64,000 nucleotides of DNA. It comes from Halorussus marinus (GTDB lineage: Archaea > Halobacteriota > Halobacteria > Halobacteriales > Haladaptataceae). The stretch lies in NCBI RefSeq assembly GCF_004765795.1, contig NZ_SBIV01000001.1, positions 124,001 through 188,000 of the forward strand, in the 5' to 3' direction. Below the pieces are notes generated by a model, which saw only the letters and a list, made by a program, of their open reading frames with translations, searched no databases and was not told the DNA's origin. This document shows positions 33,484-42,851 of this stretch, piece after piece; position 1 is the stretch's first letter; each line of letters begins with the position of its first letter. Made by a program: the position numbers and the translations under genes.

Positions 33484-34332
33484 ATGTCTCCCGCAGCACA
33501 GCTGGCCGCCCGGTTCGGCTCGCTCCCGCTGGGCACCCAGTTTACCCTCCTCGTCGCGGTCCCGAGCGTCGCGGTCATGCTCGTCGGCAAGCGACTCTTC
33601 TTGCCGGACGTGGGGTTCCGGCGTCTCGTCGGCGACTTCGTCCGGACAGACTGGAAGTACCTCGGGGTCGCGTGGGTGGTCACGCAGGGCGTGAACACGC
33701 TGGCGATGCACTTTCACGCCCCGCGGACGTTCACGGGGATGGTGTACGCCGTCGAGGGCGCGACCGTCGCCATGTTTCAGGCGATCGCCGTCACCCCCCT
33801 CACCGTCGTCGCGACCGGGATCTACCTCGTGGGGTTCCCGTTCGTGGTCCTGTTCACGTACTTCAAAGTGAAGGCCCACGACGAGGAGCAGGCCCACCGG
33901 TACGCGCTGGCCTACACGGTGCTGGTCGTCACCGCGGTCCCGTTTTTCCTCCTCTTCCCGGTGAAGGTGTCGTCGCTGTACCTCTCGACGGTCGATCCGC
34001 TGATGTACGAACTCAGCCCCGCGATCCAGTACGGTATCTTCTCGACCGACACGCTGGTGAAGGCGTTCCCGAGCCTCCACACCGGCCTGTCGGTGCTGGC
34101 GGCGCTGTACGCCCGGAAGGTAGACGGCCGGTACGCCAACACCGTGACCGCCCTGACGGTCGGCATCGTCTTCTCGACGCTGTATCTGGGCATCCACTGG
34201 GTCATCGACGCCGTGTTCGCGGTGCTTTTGGTCTGGGTGGCCTACCGGTTCTCCCAGTCGGTCAGCGACCCCAAGTGGTCGACGGTCTCCCGGGAGGTCC
34301 TCGCGGGCGTTCGGCGGTACGCGCCGCTGTGA
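33484..34332 (+). CDS. PAP2 superfamily membrane protein (Aur1/Ipt1-like)
   Basis: A 282-residue membrane protein with about six or seven spans. It carries the PAP2 phosphatase/transferase motifs PSLHTGLSVLAALYARK and STLYLGIHWVIDAVF. The two histidines and final Asp form the usual catalytic set. The PSLH (not PSGH) form and the late position resemble the inositolphosphotransferase Aur1/Ipt1 branch. It may therefore act on lipid phosphates, as phosphatase or head-group transferase. An ATACTTTACC element about 28 bases upstream supports the start. Confidence 0.87.
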   Translation: MSPAAQLAARFGSLPLGTQFTLLVAVPSVAVMLVGKRLFLPDVGFRRLVGDFVRTDWKYLGVAWVVTQGVNTLAMHFHAPRTFTGMVYAVEGATVAMFQAIAVTPLTVVATGIYLVGFPFVVLFTYFKVKAHDEEQAHRYALAYTVLVVTAVPFFLLFPVKVSSLYLSTVDPLMYELSPAIQYGIFSTDTLVKAFPSLHTGLSVLAALYARKVDGRYANTVTALTVGIVFSTLYLGIHWVIDAVFAVLLVWVAYRFSQSVSDPKWSTVSREVLAGVRRYAPL

Positions 34333-34417
34333 GGGCTCTGAGTCCCTCAGCGTCCCGAGGCGGCGACCCCGGCTCCGGGGAAAAGGTTTTGTCGCCCATG
34401 CCCATTACGTAGCCCGG

Positions 34418-36313
34418 ATGACAGAACTCTCAGGCTCCGATCCGCTCGAAGCGCTGGCTCGCCTGCCGGAGATGGCCCACCCGACCGTCTCGCCCGACGG
34501 CGAGTCCGTCGCCTTCTACTACAACGGGACGGGGCGAAACGAACTCCACGTCCTCGACGTCGAGACCGGCGAGTGCGAGCGCTGGAGCGACGGTGAGGTC
34601 CCCCGGAACAACCGGTGGCCGGTGGCGTGGGCCGCCGACGGCGAGCGCGTCTTCTTCCATCGCGACGAGGACGGCGACGAGCAAAACGACGTCTACGCCA
34701 TCGACGCGACCGGCGCGACCGAACCGGTGTTCGAGTCGGCGGGACAGGCCAGCCTCCAGGACGTCGGCGAGGACGGCGAGACCCTGCTTGTCGGCTCGAA
34801 CGAAGACGGCCAGATGAACCTCTACCGCCGGGACCTGTCGGCCGGGGAGACGACGAAGCTCACCGACTACGACCGGGCGGTGCGGGCGGGCCACCTCTCG
34901 CCCGACTGCGAGCGCGTCGCGTACGCCACCAACGAGGCCGACGACCTCACAAACGAGGACGTCTACGTCGCCGACGCCGACGGGTCGAACCCGCGGAACC
35001 TCGACGTGGGCGCGACCGGCGCGGAGGTCCTGCCGGTCGACTGGGGGCCGGAGGGCGACCGACTCCTGATCGCCGACAACACCGAAGATCTCGGTCGGTG
35101 TGGGATCTACGACCTCGACGCCGACGCGGTGGAGTGGTACGGCGACCTCGAACGCGAGGAGTCCCCCCGGTGTTTCCTGCCCGACGGCGAGCGGTTCGTG
35201 GCGACCCGGATGCGCGAGGCGACCACCGTCCCTGTCGTCTACGACGCCGCGACCGGCGAGTGTCGGGAGTTCGACCTCCCCGACGGGGTGGCCTCGTTCG
35301 GGTGGACCAGCGAGCGCGTCATCGACGAGGACCGCGTGCTCGTGAGCTACACCACGCCCACCCGCCGAACCGAACTCCTCGACTACGATCTGGCGACCGA
35401 CGAGTACGAGCGTTGCTTCGACCGCGAGTACGGTCCCTTCTCGCGCGAGGACTTCGCCGACGCCGAGTACTTCACCTTCGAGTCCGACGGGGTCCCGGAG
35501 ACGCCCGCGCGAGCGGTCGACCTCGACCCCTACGAGACCCTCGACATCGGCGCGCTGTTGTACGACTCGGGCGAGCGTCCCTCGCCGCTGGTCGTCAACC
35601 CCCACGGCGGGCCCCGGGCGGCCGACCGGAAGTCGTTCGACTACCGCACGCAGTTTCTCGTCCACCGGGGCTTTTCGGTCCTGCAGGTGAACTACCGGGG
35701 CTCGACCGGTCGGGGCCGGGCGTTCGTCGAGTCCATCTACGACGACTGGGGCGGCGCCGAGCAGGGCGACATCGCGACCGCGGTCGAGCACGTCCTCGAC
35801 GACCGCGAGTGGCTCGACGGCGACCGCGTGGTCGTCTACGGCGGGTCGTACGGCGGCTACTCCGCCTACTGGCAGGCGGTCCAGTACCCCGACCTCTACG
35901 CCGGCGCGGCCGCCTCGGTGGGGCTCACCGATCTCGAAGACATGTACGAGAACACCATGCCTCACTTCCGGACCGCGCTACTTGAGACCAACCTCGGGAC
36001 GCCCGAAACGAACCCCGACCTCTACCGCGAGCGCAGTCCGGTCGAGCACGCCCAGAACCTCTCGGCGCCGCTGTTGATGACCCACGGCGTCAACGACCGG
36101 CGCGTCCCGGTCTCGCAGGCGCGCATCTTCCGCGAGACGCTACTGGACCTCGGCTACGAGGAGGGCGAGGACGGCGACTTCGAGTACCACGAACTCGGCG
36201 AGGAGGGCCACGGCTCGTCGGACATCGATCAGAAGATCCGGTCGCTCGAACTCCTCGACGGCTTCCTCGACCGACGGATCGACCCGCCGGCGGCCCAAGC
36301 CGACGACGACTGA
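34418..36313 (+). CDS. S9 family (prolyl oligopeptidase-like) peptidase
   Basis: A 631-residue serine peptidase, probably cytoplasmic. An N-terminal beta-propeller (about residues 20-350, with repeats such as HPTVSPDGESVAFYY and DGSNPRNLDV) gates an alpha/beta-hydrolase domain. The catalytic triad is predicted as S477 (YGGSYGGYSAYW), D560 (HGVNDRRVPVSQ) and H598 (GEEGHGSS). The family trims peptides, often N-acylated ones or those with proline. No signal is seen. Its stop is one base from the stop of convergent btuD. Confidence 0.94.
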   Translation: MTELSGSDPLEALARLPEMAHPTVSPDGESVAFYYNGTGRNELHVLDVETGECERWSDGEVPRNNRWPVAWAADGERVFFHRDEDGDEQNDVYAIDATGATEPVFESAGQASLQDVGEDGETLLVGSNEDGQMNLYRRDLSAGETTKLTDYDRAVRAGHLSPDCERVAYATNEADDLTNEDVYVADADGSNPRNLDVGATGAEVLPVDWGPEGDRLLIADNTEDLGRCGIYDLDADAVEWYGDLEREESPRCFLPDGERFVATRMREATTVPVVYDAATGECREFDLPDGVASFGWTSERVIDEDRVLVSYTTPTRRTELLDYDLATDEYERCFDREYGPFSREDFADAEYFTFESDGVPETPARAVDLDPYETLDIGALLYDSGERPSPLVVNPHGGPRAADRKSFDYRTQFLVHRGFSVLQVNYRGSTGRGRAFVESIYDDWGGAEQGDIATAVEHVLDDREWLDGDRVVVYGGSYGGYSAYWQAVQYPDLYAGAAASVGLTDLEDMYENTMPHFRTALLETNLGTPETNPDLYRERSPVEHAQNLSAPLLMTHGVNDRRVPVSQARIFRETLLDLGYEEGEDGDFEYHELGEEGHGSSDIDQKIRSLELLDGFLDRRIDPPAAQADDD

Positions 36314-36314
36314 G

Positions 36315-37610
36315 TCACTCGGCGTCGACGCGGCCGACCGGGTCGGAGCGCTCGACGGCGGCGGCGACGGCCGAGAGGAGTTCGTCGGGACCGACCACCC
36401 GGCCGCGCTCGGACAGCGACTCGTACAGCGCGGCGGCCTCGCTCCCGGCGAAGTTGCGCTCGGCGAACGGGCGCTCCTCGACCACGACCACCTCGTCGGC
36501 CTCCCGGGCGGCCCGGAGGTTGGCGAGGTTGCCCGCCCCGACCTCCACGTCGGCGAGCACGGTCGCGTCGGCCGCCCGGATCCGGTCTTCGACCTCGCGT
36601 CTGGCCGCCTCGCCGACCGGGGCGAACGGCTCTTCGGTCACCGCCTCGACCCCGAGCGACCGGGCGGTCTCGAGGTCCGAGTCGCCCTCGTTGAGCGCGC
36701 CGACCGACACCTCGTAGCCCGCGGCCGAGAGCACGTACAACAGCCGCGAGACCGTCCCGCCGCCGCCCACGACGTGGACGCGGCCCGCGGGGCGGTCGGG
36801 ACGCTCGGGCAGGGCGGTGACGTACGTCGAGCCGGTCACCGGGTGGCGAGAGACCACCGCCCGCGTGTCGAACGCGGCTTCGAGGTGCCTCTCCGAGAGC
36901 ACCGTCGCGGGGTCGCCGCTCGCCCTGATTCCGCCGTCGGCGAGCAACAGTAGTTCGTCGCAGTAGTGGGCCGCGAGGTTGAGGTCGTGGATCGCCGCGA
37001 TCACGGTCTTGCCGTCGTCGTCGACCAGTTCGCGGACCAACTCCAAGGTCCGGACCTGGTGGTTGATGTCGAGGCTGGCGGTCGGCTCGTCGAGCAACAG
37101 CGCGGGCGCGTCCTGAGCCAGCGCCCGCGCGAGCAGGACGCGCTGGCGCTCGCCGCCCGACACGGCGGTGATCGGCCTGTCGGCGAACCGAGCCACCTCG
37201 GTGCGTTCCATCGCGGCCTCGACGTGTTCGCGACCGGCGTCGCTGGGCCCGGAGAACCGCGACTTGTAGGGGTTGCGCCCCATCGCGACCACTTCCTCGA
37301 CCGGGAAGTCGAAGGCGAGGCCGGTGTCCTGGGGAACCACCGCGATCCGGCGGCTCGCCTCCTTCGAGGAGAGGTCGGCGATCGGATCGCCCGCCACGCG
37401 GACCTCGCCGGCGTCGGGGCCGACGGCTCCGTGGATCGCCCGGAGTAGCGTGGTCTTGCCCGCGCCGTTCGGGCCGACCAGCCCGACGAACCGCCCCTCC
37501 GGGACGCTCGCGCTCACCGAATCGAGGACGCGGTTGCCCCCGAGTTCGACCGTCACGCCGTCGATCTCGATCGCGGATCGGCGGTCGTCGCCGCTCGCCC
37601 CGTCGCTCAC
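36315..37610 (-). CDS. btuD: cobalamin ABC transporter ATPase with C-terminal extra domain
   Basis: A 431-residue ATPase subunit of a FecCD-type importer, most likely for vitamin B12. Walker A (GPNGAGKTT) is at 46-54, the signature [11 protein letters not shown] near 150-160 and Walker B LLLDEP near 171-176. It is far longer than a usual BtuD (about 250-270 residues). From about residue 276 a second domain begins with [18 protein letters not shown], like a Rossmann nucleotide-binding fold. It starts with GTG overlapping the btuC stop. Confidence 0.92.
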   Translation of the reverse strand: MSDGASGDDRRSAIEIDGVTVELGGNRVLDSVSASVPEGRFVGLVGPNGAGKTTLLRAIHGAVGPDAGEVRVAGDPIADLSSKEASRRIAVVPQDTGLAFDFPVEEVVAMGRNPYKSRFSGPSDAGREHVEAAMERTEVARFADRPITAVSGGERQRVLLARALAQDAPALLLDEPTASLDINHQVRTLELVRELVDDDGKTVIAAIHDLNLAAHYCDELLLLADGGIRASGDPATVLSERHLEAAFDTRAVVSRHPVTGSTYVTALPERPDRPAGRVHVVGGGGTVSRLLYVLSAAGYEVSVGALNEGDSDLETARSLGVEAVTEEPFAPVGEAARREVEDRIRAADATVLADVEVGAGNLANLRAAREADEVVVVEERPFAERNFAGSEAAALYESLSERGRVVGPDELLSAVAAAVERSDPVGRVDAE

Positions 37611-38707
37611 AGCGCGTGCACCTCCCGCGTCCGGAGCAGATAGAGGAAGAACGGCGCCCCGAGGAAGGCGGTGACGATGCCGACCGGGATCTCGGCGGCG
37701 CCCGAGCGGGCCACCGTGTCGGTCGCCACGAGGAACGTCGCGCCCGCAAGCGCGGAGGTCGGCAGGAGGACGCGGTGGTCCGGCCCCACGAGCAGTCGCA
37801 TTACGTGCGGGACCACGAGGCCGACGAAGCCGATGATGCCCGACACCGCGACCGCCGCGCCCGTCACCACGCTGGCGACCGCCAGCAGGAGGCGCTTGGT
37901 GCGCTCGACCTCGACGCCGAGCGCGTGGGCGTCCTCCTCGCCCAGCAGTAGGACGTTGAGGTCCCGTGCGTACGCGAACAGCACCGCGAACCCGATCACC
38001 GCGACCGGGAGCGTGAGCGTCACGTCGTCCCACGACGCCAGGTGGAGGTGGCCCATCAGCCAGTAGACGGCCCGTTCGAGGCTCTCGCCGGCGTGGAGTA
38101 GCAGGAACGAGACGATCGCCCCGAGAAACGTCTGGACGGCCACGCCCGCGAGCAACAGCGTCGCGACCGGCGTCCGGCCGTCCTCGGTGCCGAGCAGGTA
38201 GACCCCGAACGCCGCGACGACCGCGCCGAGGAACGCGGCCGTCGGCAGTCCGAAGGGGACCGCGAACGGGAGCGCGATCGTGGCGACCGCCCCGACCGCC
38301 GCCCCAGAGGAGACGCCGATGATCGAGGGGTCGGCCATCGGGTTCCGAAAGAACCCCTGCATCACGACGCCGGCGGTGGCGAGCGCGAACCCGACCGTCG
38401 CCCCGAGCGCGATCCGGGGCAGTCGGAGGGTCATCACGATCGTTCGGGCGGTCTCGGGCACCGCGAAGTCGAAGGCCGACCGGAACTCCACGGCGGGCAC
38501 GGGAATCGAGAGCGCCGCCCCGGCGAGCCGGAGGGTGTGTTCGTCGAGCGCCACGCCCGCGGGAACCGCGAGCGCGTTCACTAACACCTTTCCGACGACG
38601 ACGTAGTCGAGGCTCACCGGCCCGACCGCCGCGCTGACCACGACGACCCCGATCAGCGCGGCGACCAGTCCGGCCGACCACCACGCCGCGCGAGCGCCCC
38701 ATCGCAT
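37607..38707 (-). CDS. btuC: cobalamin ABC transporter permease
   Basis: A 366-residue FecCD-type permease with about ten membrane helices. Family stretches include [49 protein letters not shown] and [20 protein letters not shown]. It forms the channel with BtuD, whose GTG start overlaps its stop. The ATG at 38707 follows a TTTACC box about 25 bases upstream. The open frame continues further but crosses into the divergent promoter, so it is not coding. Iron-siderophore transport is the main alternative to B12. Confidence 0.93.
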   Translation of the reverse strand: MRWGARAAWWSAGLVAALIGVVVVSAAVGPVSLDYVVVGKVLVNALAVPAGVALDEHTLRLAGAALSIPVPAVEFRSAFDFAVPETARTIVMTLRLPRIALGATVGFALATAGVVMQGFFRNPMADPSIIGVSSGAAVGAVATIALPFAVPFGLPTAAFLGAVVAAFGVYLLGTEDGRTPVATLLLAGVAVQTFLGAIVSFLLLHAGESLERAVYWLMGHLHLASWDDVTLTLPVAVIGFAVLFAYARDLNVLLLGEEDAHALGVEVERTKRLLLAVASVVTGAAVAVSGIIGFVGLVVPHVMRLLVGPDHRVLLPTSALAGATFLVATDTVARSGAAEIPVGIVTAFLGAPFFLYLLRTREVHAL

Positions 38708-38723
38708 CGTATGAAAGCCTCTT

Positions 38724-38745
38724 TGCTTTAGGTAAATACTTATTG
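38724..38745. promoter_or_regulatory. overlapping divergent btuC/btuF promoters
   Basis: The 61-base gap holds both promoters. GTATTTACC on the minus strand (38729-38737) serves btuC at about -26. TACTTATT on the plus strand (38737-38744) serves btuF at about -29. The boxes touch, so the two transcripts should compete or be co-regulated. I see no cobalamin riboswitch. Confidence 0.55.
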
Positions 38746-38768
38746 GATACTGTCCGAGGTGGTGACGC

Positions 38769-39917
38769 ATGAAGGCGAAACTCACGAGCGCACTGCTCGC
38801 ACTACTGGTCGTCGCGGCGGTCCCGACGGGAGTCGGAGCCGCCGGGACGGCCCAGGCGGAGTGTTCGTTCCCGGTAACCGCGACCGACGCGACGGGAACT
38901 GAAGTGACTGTCGACGAGCGCCCCGAGCGGGTCACCACCCTCTCGCCGAGCGCGGCCCAGACGATGTGGGAGATCGGCGGCGAGTCTCAGGTCGTCGGGC
39001 TGTCCGAACACGCGCTGTATCTCGACGGTGCGGCCGAGCGCACGAACGTCTCGGCCGCCGGAGAGGGCCGGATCAGCGTCGAGAAAGTGGTCTCGACCCA
39101 GCCCAACCTCGTCCTCGCGCCGAACGTCATCTCGAACGACACCGTCACCAAGCTCCGCGAGGCTGGACTCACCGTCTACAAGTTCGGGTTCGCCGCGTCG
39201 ATCGACGACATCTACGCGAAGACCGAGGTGACCGGCGAACTCACCGGTAACTGCGAAGCCGCCGACGAGACCGTCACCTCGATGCGCGACCGCATCGCGA
39301 CGGTTCAGGAGGCGGTCGAGAACTCCGAGCGGCCCGGCGTGTTCGTCTCGGTCGGGGGCGGCTACACCGCCGGCGACGGGACCTTCATCAACAGCATGGT
39401 GGAGCTCGCGGGCGGGACCAACGTCGCGGTCGAGGCCAACGTCTCGGGCTACCAGACGATCAGCGAAGAGATCATCGTCCAGCAGGACCCCGAGTGGATC
39501 GTCGAACTCGGCGCGTTCGGCGCGTACCCGAAGACCGACGCCTACAACGGGACCCACGCGGTCCAGAACGGGCAGGTCATGACCGTCAGCAACCAGAACA
39601 TCAGCCAGCCCGCGCCGCGGGTCGTCAACGCGATCGTCCGGATGGCCGACGCGTTCCACCCCGAGGCGTACGCCGAGGCGAACGCGACCGAAACGACTGC
39701 GACCGAAACGACTGCGACCGAAACGACTGCGATAGAGACGACCGAAACCGCCGAGACCGCCACTACCGCGCTCACGACCGACGAGAGCGCGATGGCCGAC
39801 GCGACCACGGAGACGACCACGGAATCCGGCGGCGCGTCGGGCGGCGTGCCCGGATTCGGCGTGCCCGCGGCGCTCGCGGCCCTCGCCGGGGCGGCGCTTC
39901 TCGCCGGCCGGCGCTGA
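38769..39917 (+). CDS. btuF: cobalamin-binding protein, PGF-CTERM anchored
   Basis: A 382-residue substrate-binding protein of the BtuF/FecB type. A Sec signal (residues 1-24) is followed by the binding fold, starting [20 protein letters not shown] and [19 protein letters not shown] Thr/Glu-rich linker with three perfect ATETT repeats leads to a C-terminal PGF-CTERM signal ([16 protein letters not shown]). That signal directs archaeosortase processing and lipid attachment outside the cell. It diverges from btuCD. B12 is the likely ligand; a siderophore is possible. Confidence 0.9.
   Translation: MKAKLTSALLALLVVAAVPTGVGAAGTAQAECSFPVTATDATGTEVTVDERPERVTTLSPSAAQTMWEIGGESQVVGLSEHALYLDGAAERTNVSAAGEGRISVEKVVSTQPNLVLAPNVISNDTVTKLREAGLTVYKFGFAASIDDIYAKTEVTGELTGNCEAADETVTSMRDRIATVQEAVENSERPGVFVSVGGGYTAGDGTFINSMVELAGGTNVAVEANVSGYQTISEEIIVQQDPEWIVELGAFGAYPKTDAYNGTHAVQNGQVMTVSNQNISQPAPRVVNAIVRMADAFHPEAYAEANATETTATETTATETTAIETTETAETATTALTTDESAMADATTETTTESGGASGGVPGFGVPAALAALAGAALLAGRR
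39684..39728 (+). repeat. three perfect 15-base tandem repeats in btuF
   Basis: The unit GCGACCGAAACGACT occurs three times head to tail, at 39684, 39699 and 39714. It encodes ATETT in the linker before the PGF-CTERM segment. Perfect DNA identity suggests recent slippage, so the linker length may vary between strains. Confidence 0.9.
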
Positions 39918-39965
39918 AGTTCCGAACGGGAAAGGTGTTTAACCGACGGGTCCGACCGACCACGT

Positions 39966-40247
39966 ATGGTCGAGAAAGTCCTCTGGCCCGCGTACTTCGA
40001 CGCGGACAAGAGCCGGAACGAGGGGCGACGGGTCGCCGCCGAGATGGCGATCGCCGAGCCGACCGTCGACGAGATCGCCAAGGCGGTCCAGCAGGTGGGG
40101 TACGACGCGGTCATCGAGCGCGACAAGGCCTACTCCCGGGAGAACTGGGACGAGCGGGGCCGGGTGCTGGTGAAAGACGCCGACGACTCGACGAAAAACG
40201 ACCTGATACAGGCGGTCGCCGCGTACGCGGCGGCGCTCCGGGACTGA
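39966..40247 (+). CDS. srp19: signal recognition particle 19 kDa protein
   Basis: A 93-residue SRP19, the RNA-binding protein that prepares 7S RNA for SRP54 binding. The family lines are clear: [20 protein letters not shown] near the N-terminus and [16 protein letters not shown] near the middle. The length is normal for archaea. A GTTTAACC box about 27 bases upstream supports the start. Its TGA shares one base with the ATG of the gar1 gene (TGATG), so both are made from one mRNA. The 7S RNA gene is not in the window. Confidence 0.95.
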   Translation: MVEKVLWPAYFDADKSRNEGRRVAAEMAIAEPTVDEIAKAVQQVGYDAVIERDKAYSRENWDERGRVLVKDADDSTKNDLIQAVAAYAAALRD

Positions 40248-40474
40248 TGGAGCGTCTCGGCGAGGTCGTCAGGACCGCACAGGGGCTGGCGATCGTCCGG
40301 TGCGGCGACGAGCGCCACCCCGACGTGGGGACCGAGGCGGTCGACGAACAGCTGACCGCGGTCGGGCGGGTCGTCGACGTGTTCGGGCCGGTCTCGCGCC
40401 CGTACGTCGCGGTCTCGCCCGACGACGGGGTCGCGCTCCCGACGCTGTTGGGCGAGAAGCTCTACGCCCGCTGA
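40247..40474 (+). CDS. gar1: H/ACA RNP protein Gar1
   Basis: A 75-residue Gar1-like protein, a component of H/ACA ribonucleoprotein particles that guide pseudouridylation with Cbf5, Nop10 and L7Ae. The beta-barrel pattern is visible: LGEVVRTAQGLAIVRC, then LTAVGRVVDVFGPVSRPYVAV, ending GEKLYAR. It lacks the glycine-arginine tails of eukaryotic Gar1, as expected. It is translationally coupled to srp19 by the TGATG junction. A presenilin-like protease gene follows 48 bases later. Confidence 0.92.
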   Translation: MERLGEVVRTAQGLAIVRCGDERHPDVGTEAVDEQLTAVGRVVDVFGPVSRPYVAVSPDDGVALPTLLGEKLYAR

Positions 40475-40522
40475 CCGTCCCAATCCACAACCCCAAAGGC
40501 CGAGGCCTGCGAGCGTCCCGAC

Positions 40523-41563
40523 ATGGAAGACAGAACGCGTCTGCTCGGGGCGGTCGGGCTCACCGTCGCGATGTTTCTGCTGGTCCAACTCGGCGCGCTG
40601 GCGCTGGTCGAGCCGTTCCAGCGCGCCGGCTACCAGCAGGTCGAGAACCCCTCGGACCCGACCAACAGCCTCCTGTACGTCGGCGCGGTGCTGGTCCTGA
40701 CCGCGGCGATGCTCGCGATCATCAAACTCGACGTGCAGTGGCTCCTCCGGGGCGGGATCATCCTCACCAGCGGCCTGCTGTCGTGGTACGTCTTCTCGGT
40801 GGTGATGCCCGCCGGCCTCGCCGTGACCGTCGACGGCGCGGCCGTGAACGTCCTCGCGATCGGCGCCGCGCTGGCGGTGTCGGTCGCCCTGCTGGTCCAC
40901 CCCGAGTGGTACGTCATCGACGCCACCGGGGTCATCATCGGCGCGGGGGCGGCCGGCCTCTTTGGCATCAGTTTCGGGCTGTTGCCCGCCATCCTCCTGT
41001 TGGGCGTGCTCGCGATCTACGACGCGATCAGCGTCTACGGCACCGAGCACATGCTGACGCTCGCCTCGGGCGTGATGGATCTCAAGATTCCGGTGGTGTT
41101 CGTGGTGCCGATGACCCTCTCGTACTCGTATCTCGACGCCGGCGACGACTCCGACGGCGACGACGACGGCCCGGCGGACACGGAGTCGTCGGTCGGCGAC
41201 GCCGAGGACGCGGCCGCGAATCCCGACGGCGCTGACGCCGACCACCCCGAGGCCGAGCGCCCCGACATCACCGACCGCGACGCGCTGTTCATCGGCCTCG
41301 GCGACGCCGTGATGCCGACGGTGATGGTCGCCAGCGCGGCCTTCTTCGCCGACGCCGAGCCGCTGGTATCGGGCATCGCGCTGAACCTCCCTGCACTGAC
41401 CTCCCTGCTCGGGACGATGGCCGGCCTGCTGGTCCTGCTCTGGATGGTGCTGAAAGGCCGGGCCCACGCCGGGCTTCCCCTGCTGAACGGCGGCGCCATC
41501 GGCGGCTACCTGATCGGCGCGCTGGCGAGCGGGCTGACGCTGACCCAGGCGCTCGGACTGTAA
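40523..41563 (+). CDS. presenilin/signal peptide peptidase family aspartyl protease
   Basis: A 346-residue intramembrane aspartyl protease (family A22) with about nine membrane helices. The two catalytic aspartates are D167 in AIYDAISVYG and D261 in GLGDAVMPT. The third conserved motif appears as LPAL near residue 290. A 45-residue Asp/Glu-rich loop (about 207-252) separates the two catalytic helices. Such enzymes cut transmembrane segments, for example remnant signal peptides. It lies downstream of srp19-gar1 and may share their transcript. A short hairpin follows the stop. Confidence 0.92.
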   Translation: MEDRTRLLGAVGLTVAMFLLVQLGALALVEPFQRAGYQQVENPSDPTNSLLYVGAVLVLTAAMLAIIKLDVQWLLRGGIILTSGLLSWYVFSVVMPAGLAVTVDGAAVNVLAIGAALAVSVALLVHPEWYVIDATGVIIGAGAAGLFGISFGLLPAILLLGVLAIYDAISVYGTEHMLTLASGVMDLKIPVVFVVPMTLSYSYLDAGDDSDGDDDGPADTESSVGDAEDAAANPDGADADHPEAERPDITDRDALFIGLGDAVMPTVMVASAAFFADAEPLVSGIALNLPALTSLLGTMAGLLVLLWMVLKGRAHAGLPLLNGGAIGGYLIGALASGLTLTQALGL

Positions 41564-41566
41564 GGT

Positions 41567-41581
41567 GCGGTGTGTCACCGC
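41567..41581. terminator. short hairpin after the presenilin-like gene
   Basis: GCGGTG-TGT-CACCGC is a perfect six-base-pair stem starting four bases after the stop codon. No T-run follows, so it may stabilise the mRNA 3' end rather than terminate. Confidence 0.35.
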
Positions 41582-41655
41582 GACTGGCTCGGGAGCCGTT
41601 CTCGGGGCGCCACCGGAACGACATACTCAAACCCGAGTAAACATTTAAACCGCCT

Positions 41656-41763
41656 ATGAACTGGACGCACCCCCGAAACATGTCGAACGCCGAGCGCAAG
41701 CAACACGAGACCAGAGCGGGCACCGACTCGAACTTCGTCGCCGCGATAGTACTCGCGGCCTGA
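41656..41763 (+). CDS. possible small ORF with its own promoter
   Basis: A 35-codon ORF, or 27 codons from the second ATG at 41680 (MSNAERKQHETRAGTDSN, then FVAAIVLAA). ATTTAAAC at 41643-41650 is a good TATA box. Its distance (about 34 bases) favours the second ATG with a short leader. The peptide is polar with a short hydrophobic end. It might be a small protein or the remnant of a longer membrane protein. Thirteen bases separate it from the stop of the convergent gene. I do not recognise it. Confidence 0.35.
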   Translation: MNWTHPRNMSNAERKQHETRAGTDSNFVAAIVLAA

Positions 41764-41775
41764 ACGCCTCTCGGA

Positions 41776-42774
41776 TTACTTCCCGGTGAGCGCCTCGCTC
41801 GCGGGCGCGAACGAGATCTCCGACCCCAGTCCCTCCTCGCGGGCCTTCTCGTAGAGCATGTGGGCCGCCGCTACCGTCTCGATGGCGGTGCCCCCGGAGT
41901 CGAAGACGGTGATCTCCTCGTCGGTCTCCCGACCGGGCGCCGCTCCGGCGACGACCTCGCCGAGTTCGGCGTGGACGTGGTCCTCCGAGACGACGCCCGC
42001 CTCGACCGCCGCGATGAACGACCCCGCGTCCTGGGAGACGCGCTCGCGGAGGTCCGGGACGTAGGTCGACCGCTCGATCGTCGTCGCGTCGAGTTCCCGC
42101 TTTTCGGGGTGGTACTGGCCCATCGCGGTGACGTGGGCCCCGTCGGCGAGCATGTCGCCGTCGAAGACGGGGTCGCTGGCGGTGGTCGCGGTCACCACGA
42201 TACCCGCGTCGTCGATCGCGGCCGCGCTGGAGGCGACCGCCGCCACCGAGGCGTCGAGCTGTTCGTTCATCTCGGCGGCGAACGACTCGCGGGACGCCTT
42301 GGTCGGGGAGTACACCCGGACGGTGTCGAGATCCCGGACGGCCGCGATCGCGCGCAGTTGCCCGCGGGCCTGCGAGCCGCTACCGACGATCCCGAGGGTG
42401 TCGGCGTCCTCGTGGGCGAGGGCGTCGGTGCCGACCGCCCCGGTCGCGCCGGTCTTGAACGGGTTCATGCTCGCGCCGTCGAGCAACGCGATCGGCTCGC
42501 CCGACTCGGCGTCGAACACCGGCGTCACGAACCACGCGTCCTTGGCGCCGAACCCGGAGGCGTACATGTACCCGCCCATCGCGCCCGTCTCGGGCAGGAT
42601 CGCCGAGTAGCCGGTCAGCATCCCCGGCGGTTCGGCGTTGGGGAGCTTCGTGCGGGGTTCGGCGGGCGCGCCCTCGCCGCGCTGGCGGTAACCCTCTCGG
42701 ACCGCCTCGACGTACTCCTCGGGGCTCGCGAGTCCGGACACATCCTCGCTCGTCAGAAACAGCGTGTCGCTCAT
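41776..42774 (-). CDS. ornithine cyclodeaminase/mu-crystallin family protein
   Basis: A 332-residue NAD(P)-dependent protein of the ornithine cyclodeaminase/mu-crystallin family, which also includes archaeal alanine dehydrogenase. The Rossmann loop GIVGSGSQARGQLRAIAAV is near residue 128. The substrate-side stretch GASMNPFKTGATGAVGTDAL lies before it. The TATTASDPVFDG segment and the late FDSGGTAIETVAAAHMLYEKA block are typical. The reaction (ornithine to proline, alanine dehydrogenation or imine reduction) cannot be decided here. It converges with the small ORF at 41656-41763. Confidence 0.9.
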   Translation of the reverse strand: MSDTLFLTSEDVSGLASPEEYVEAVREGYRQRGEGAPAEPRTKLPNAEPPGMLTGYSAILPETGAMGGYMYASGFGAKDAWFVTPVFDAESGEPIALLDGASMNPFKTGATGAVGTDALAHEDADTLGIVGSGSQARGQLRAIAAVRDLDTVRVYSPTKASRESFAAEMNEQLDASVAAVASSAAAIDDAGIVVTATTASDPVFDGDMLADGAHVTAMGQYHPEKRELDATTIERSTYVPDLRERVSQDAGSFIAAVEAGVVSEDHVHAELGEVVAGAAPGRETDEEITVFDSGGTAIETVAAAHMLYEKAREEGLGSEISFAPASEALTGK

Positions 42775-42851
42775 GGCCCAACCAACACAGGCCAGCCTGA
42801 AAACCGTTGAGGCGCCGGAGAAAAACGGGGATAGCGTCGTCGGGAGACGGT

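Noticed and set aside
38708-38768. Cobalamin riboswitch upstream of the btu genes
   Set aside because: The gap is only 61 bases and fully used by two promoters; there is no room for the conserved fold.
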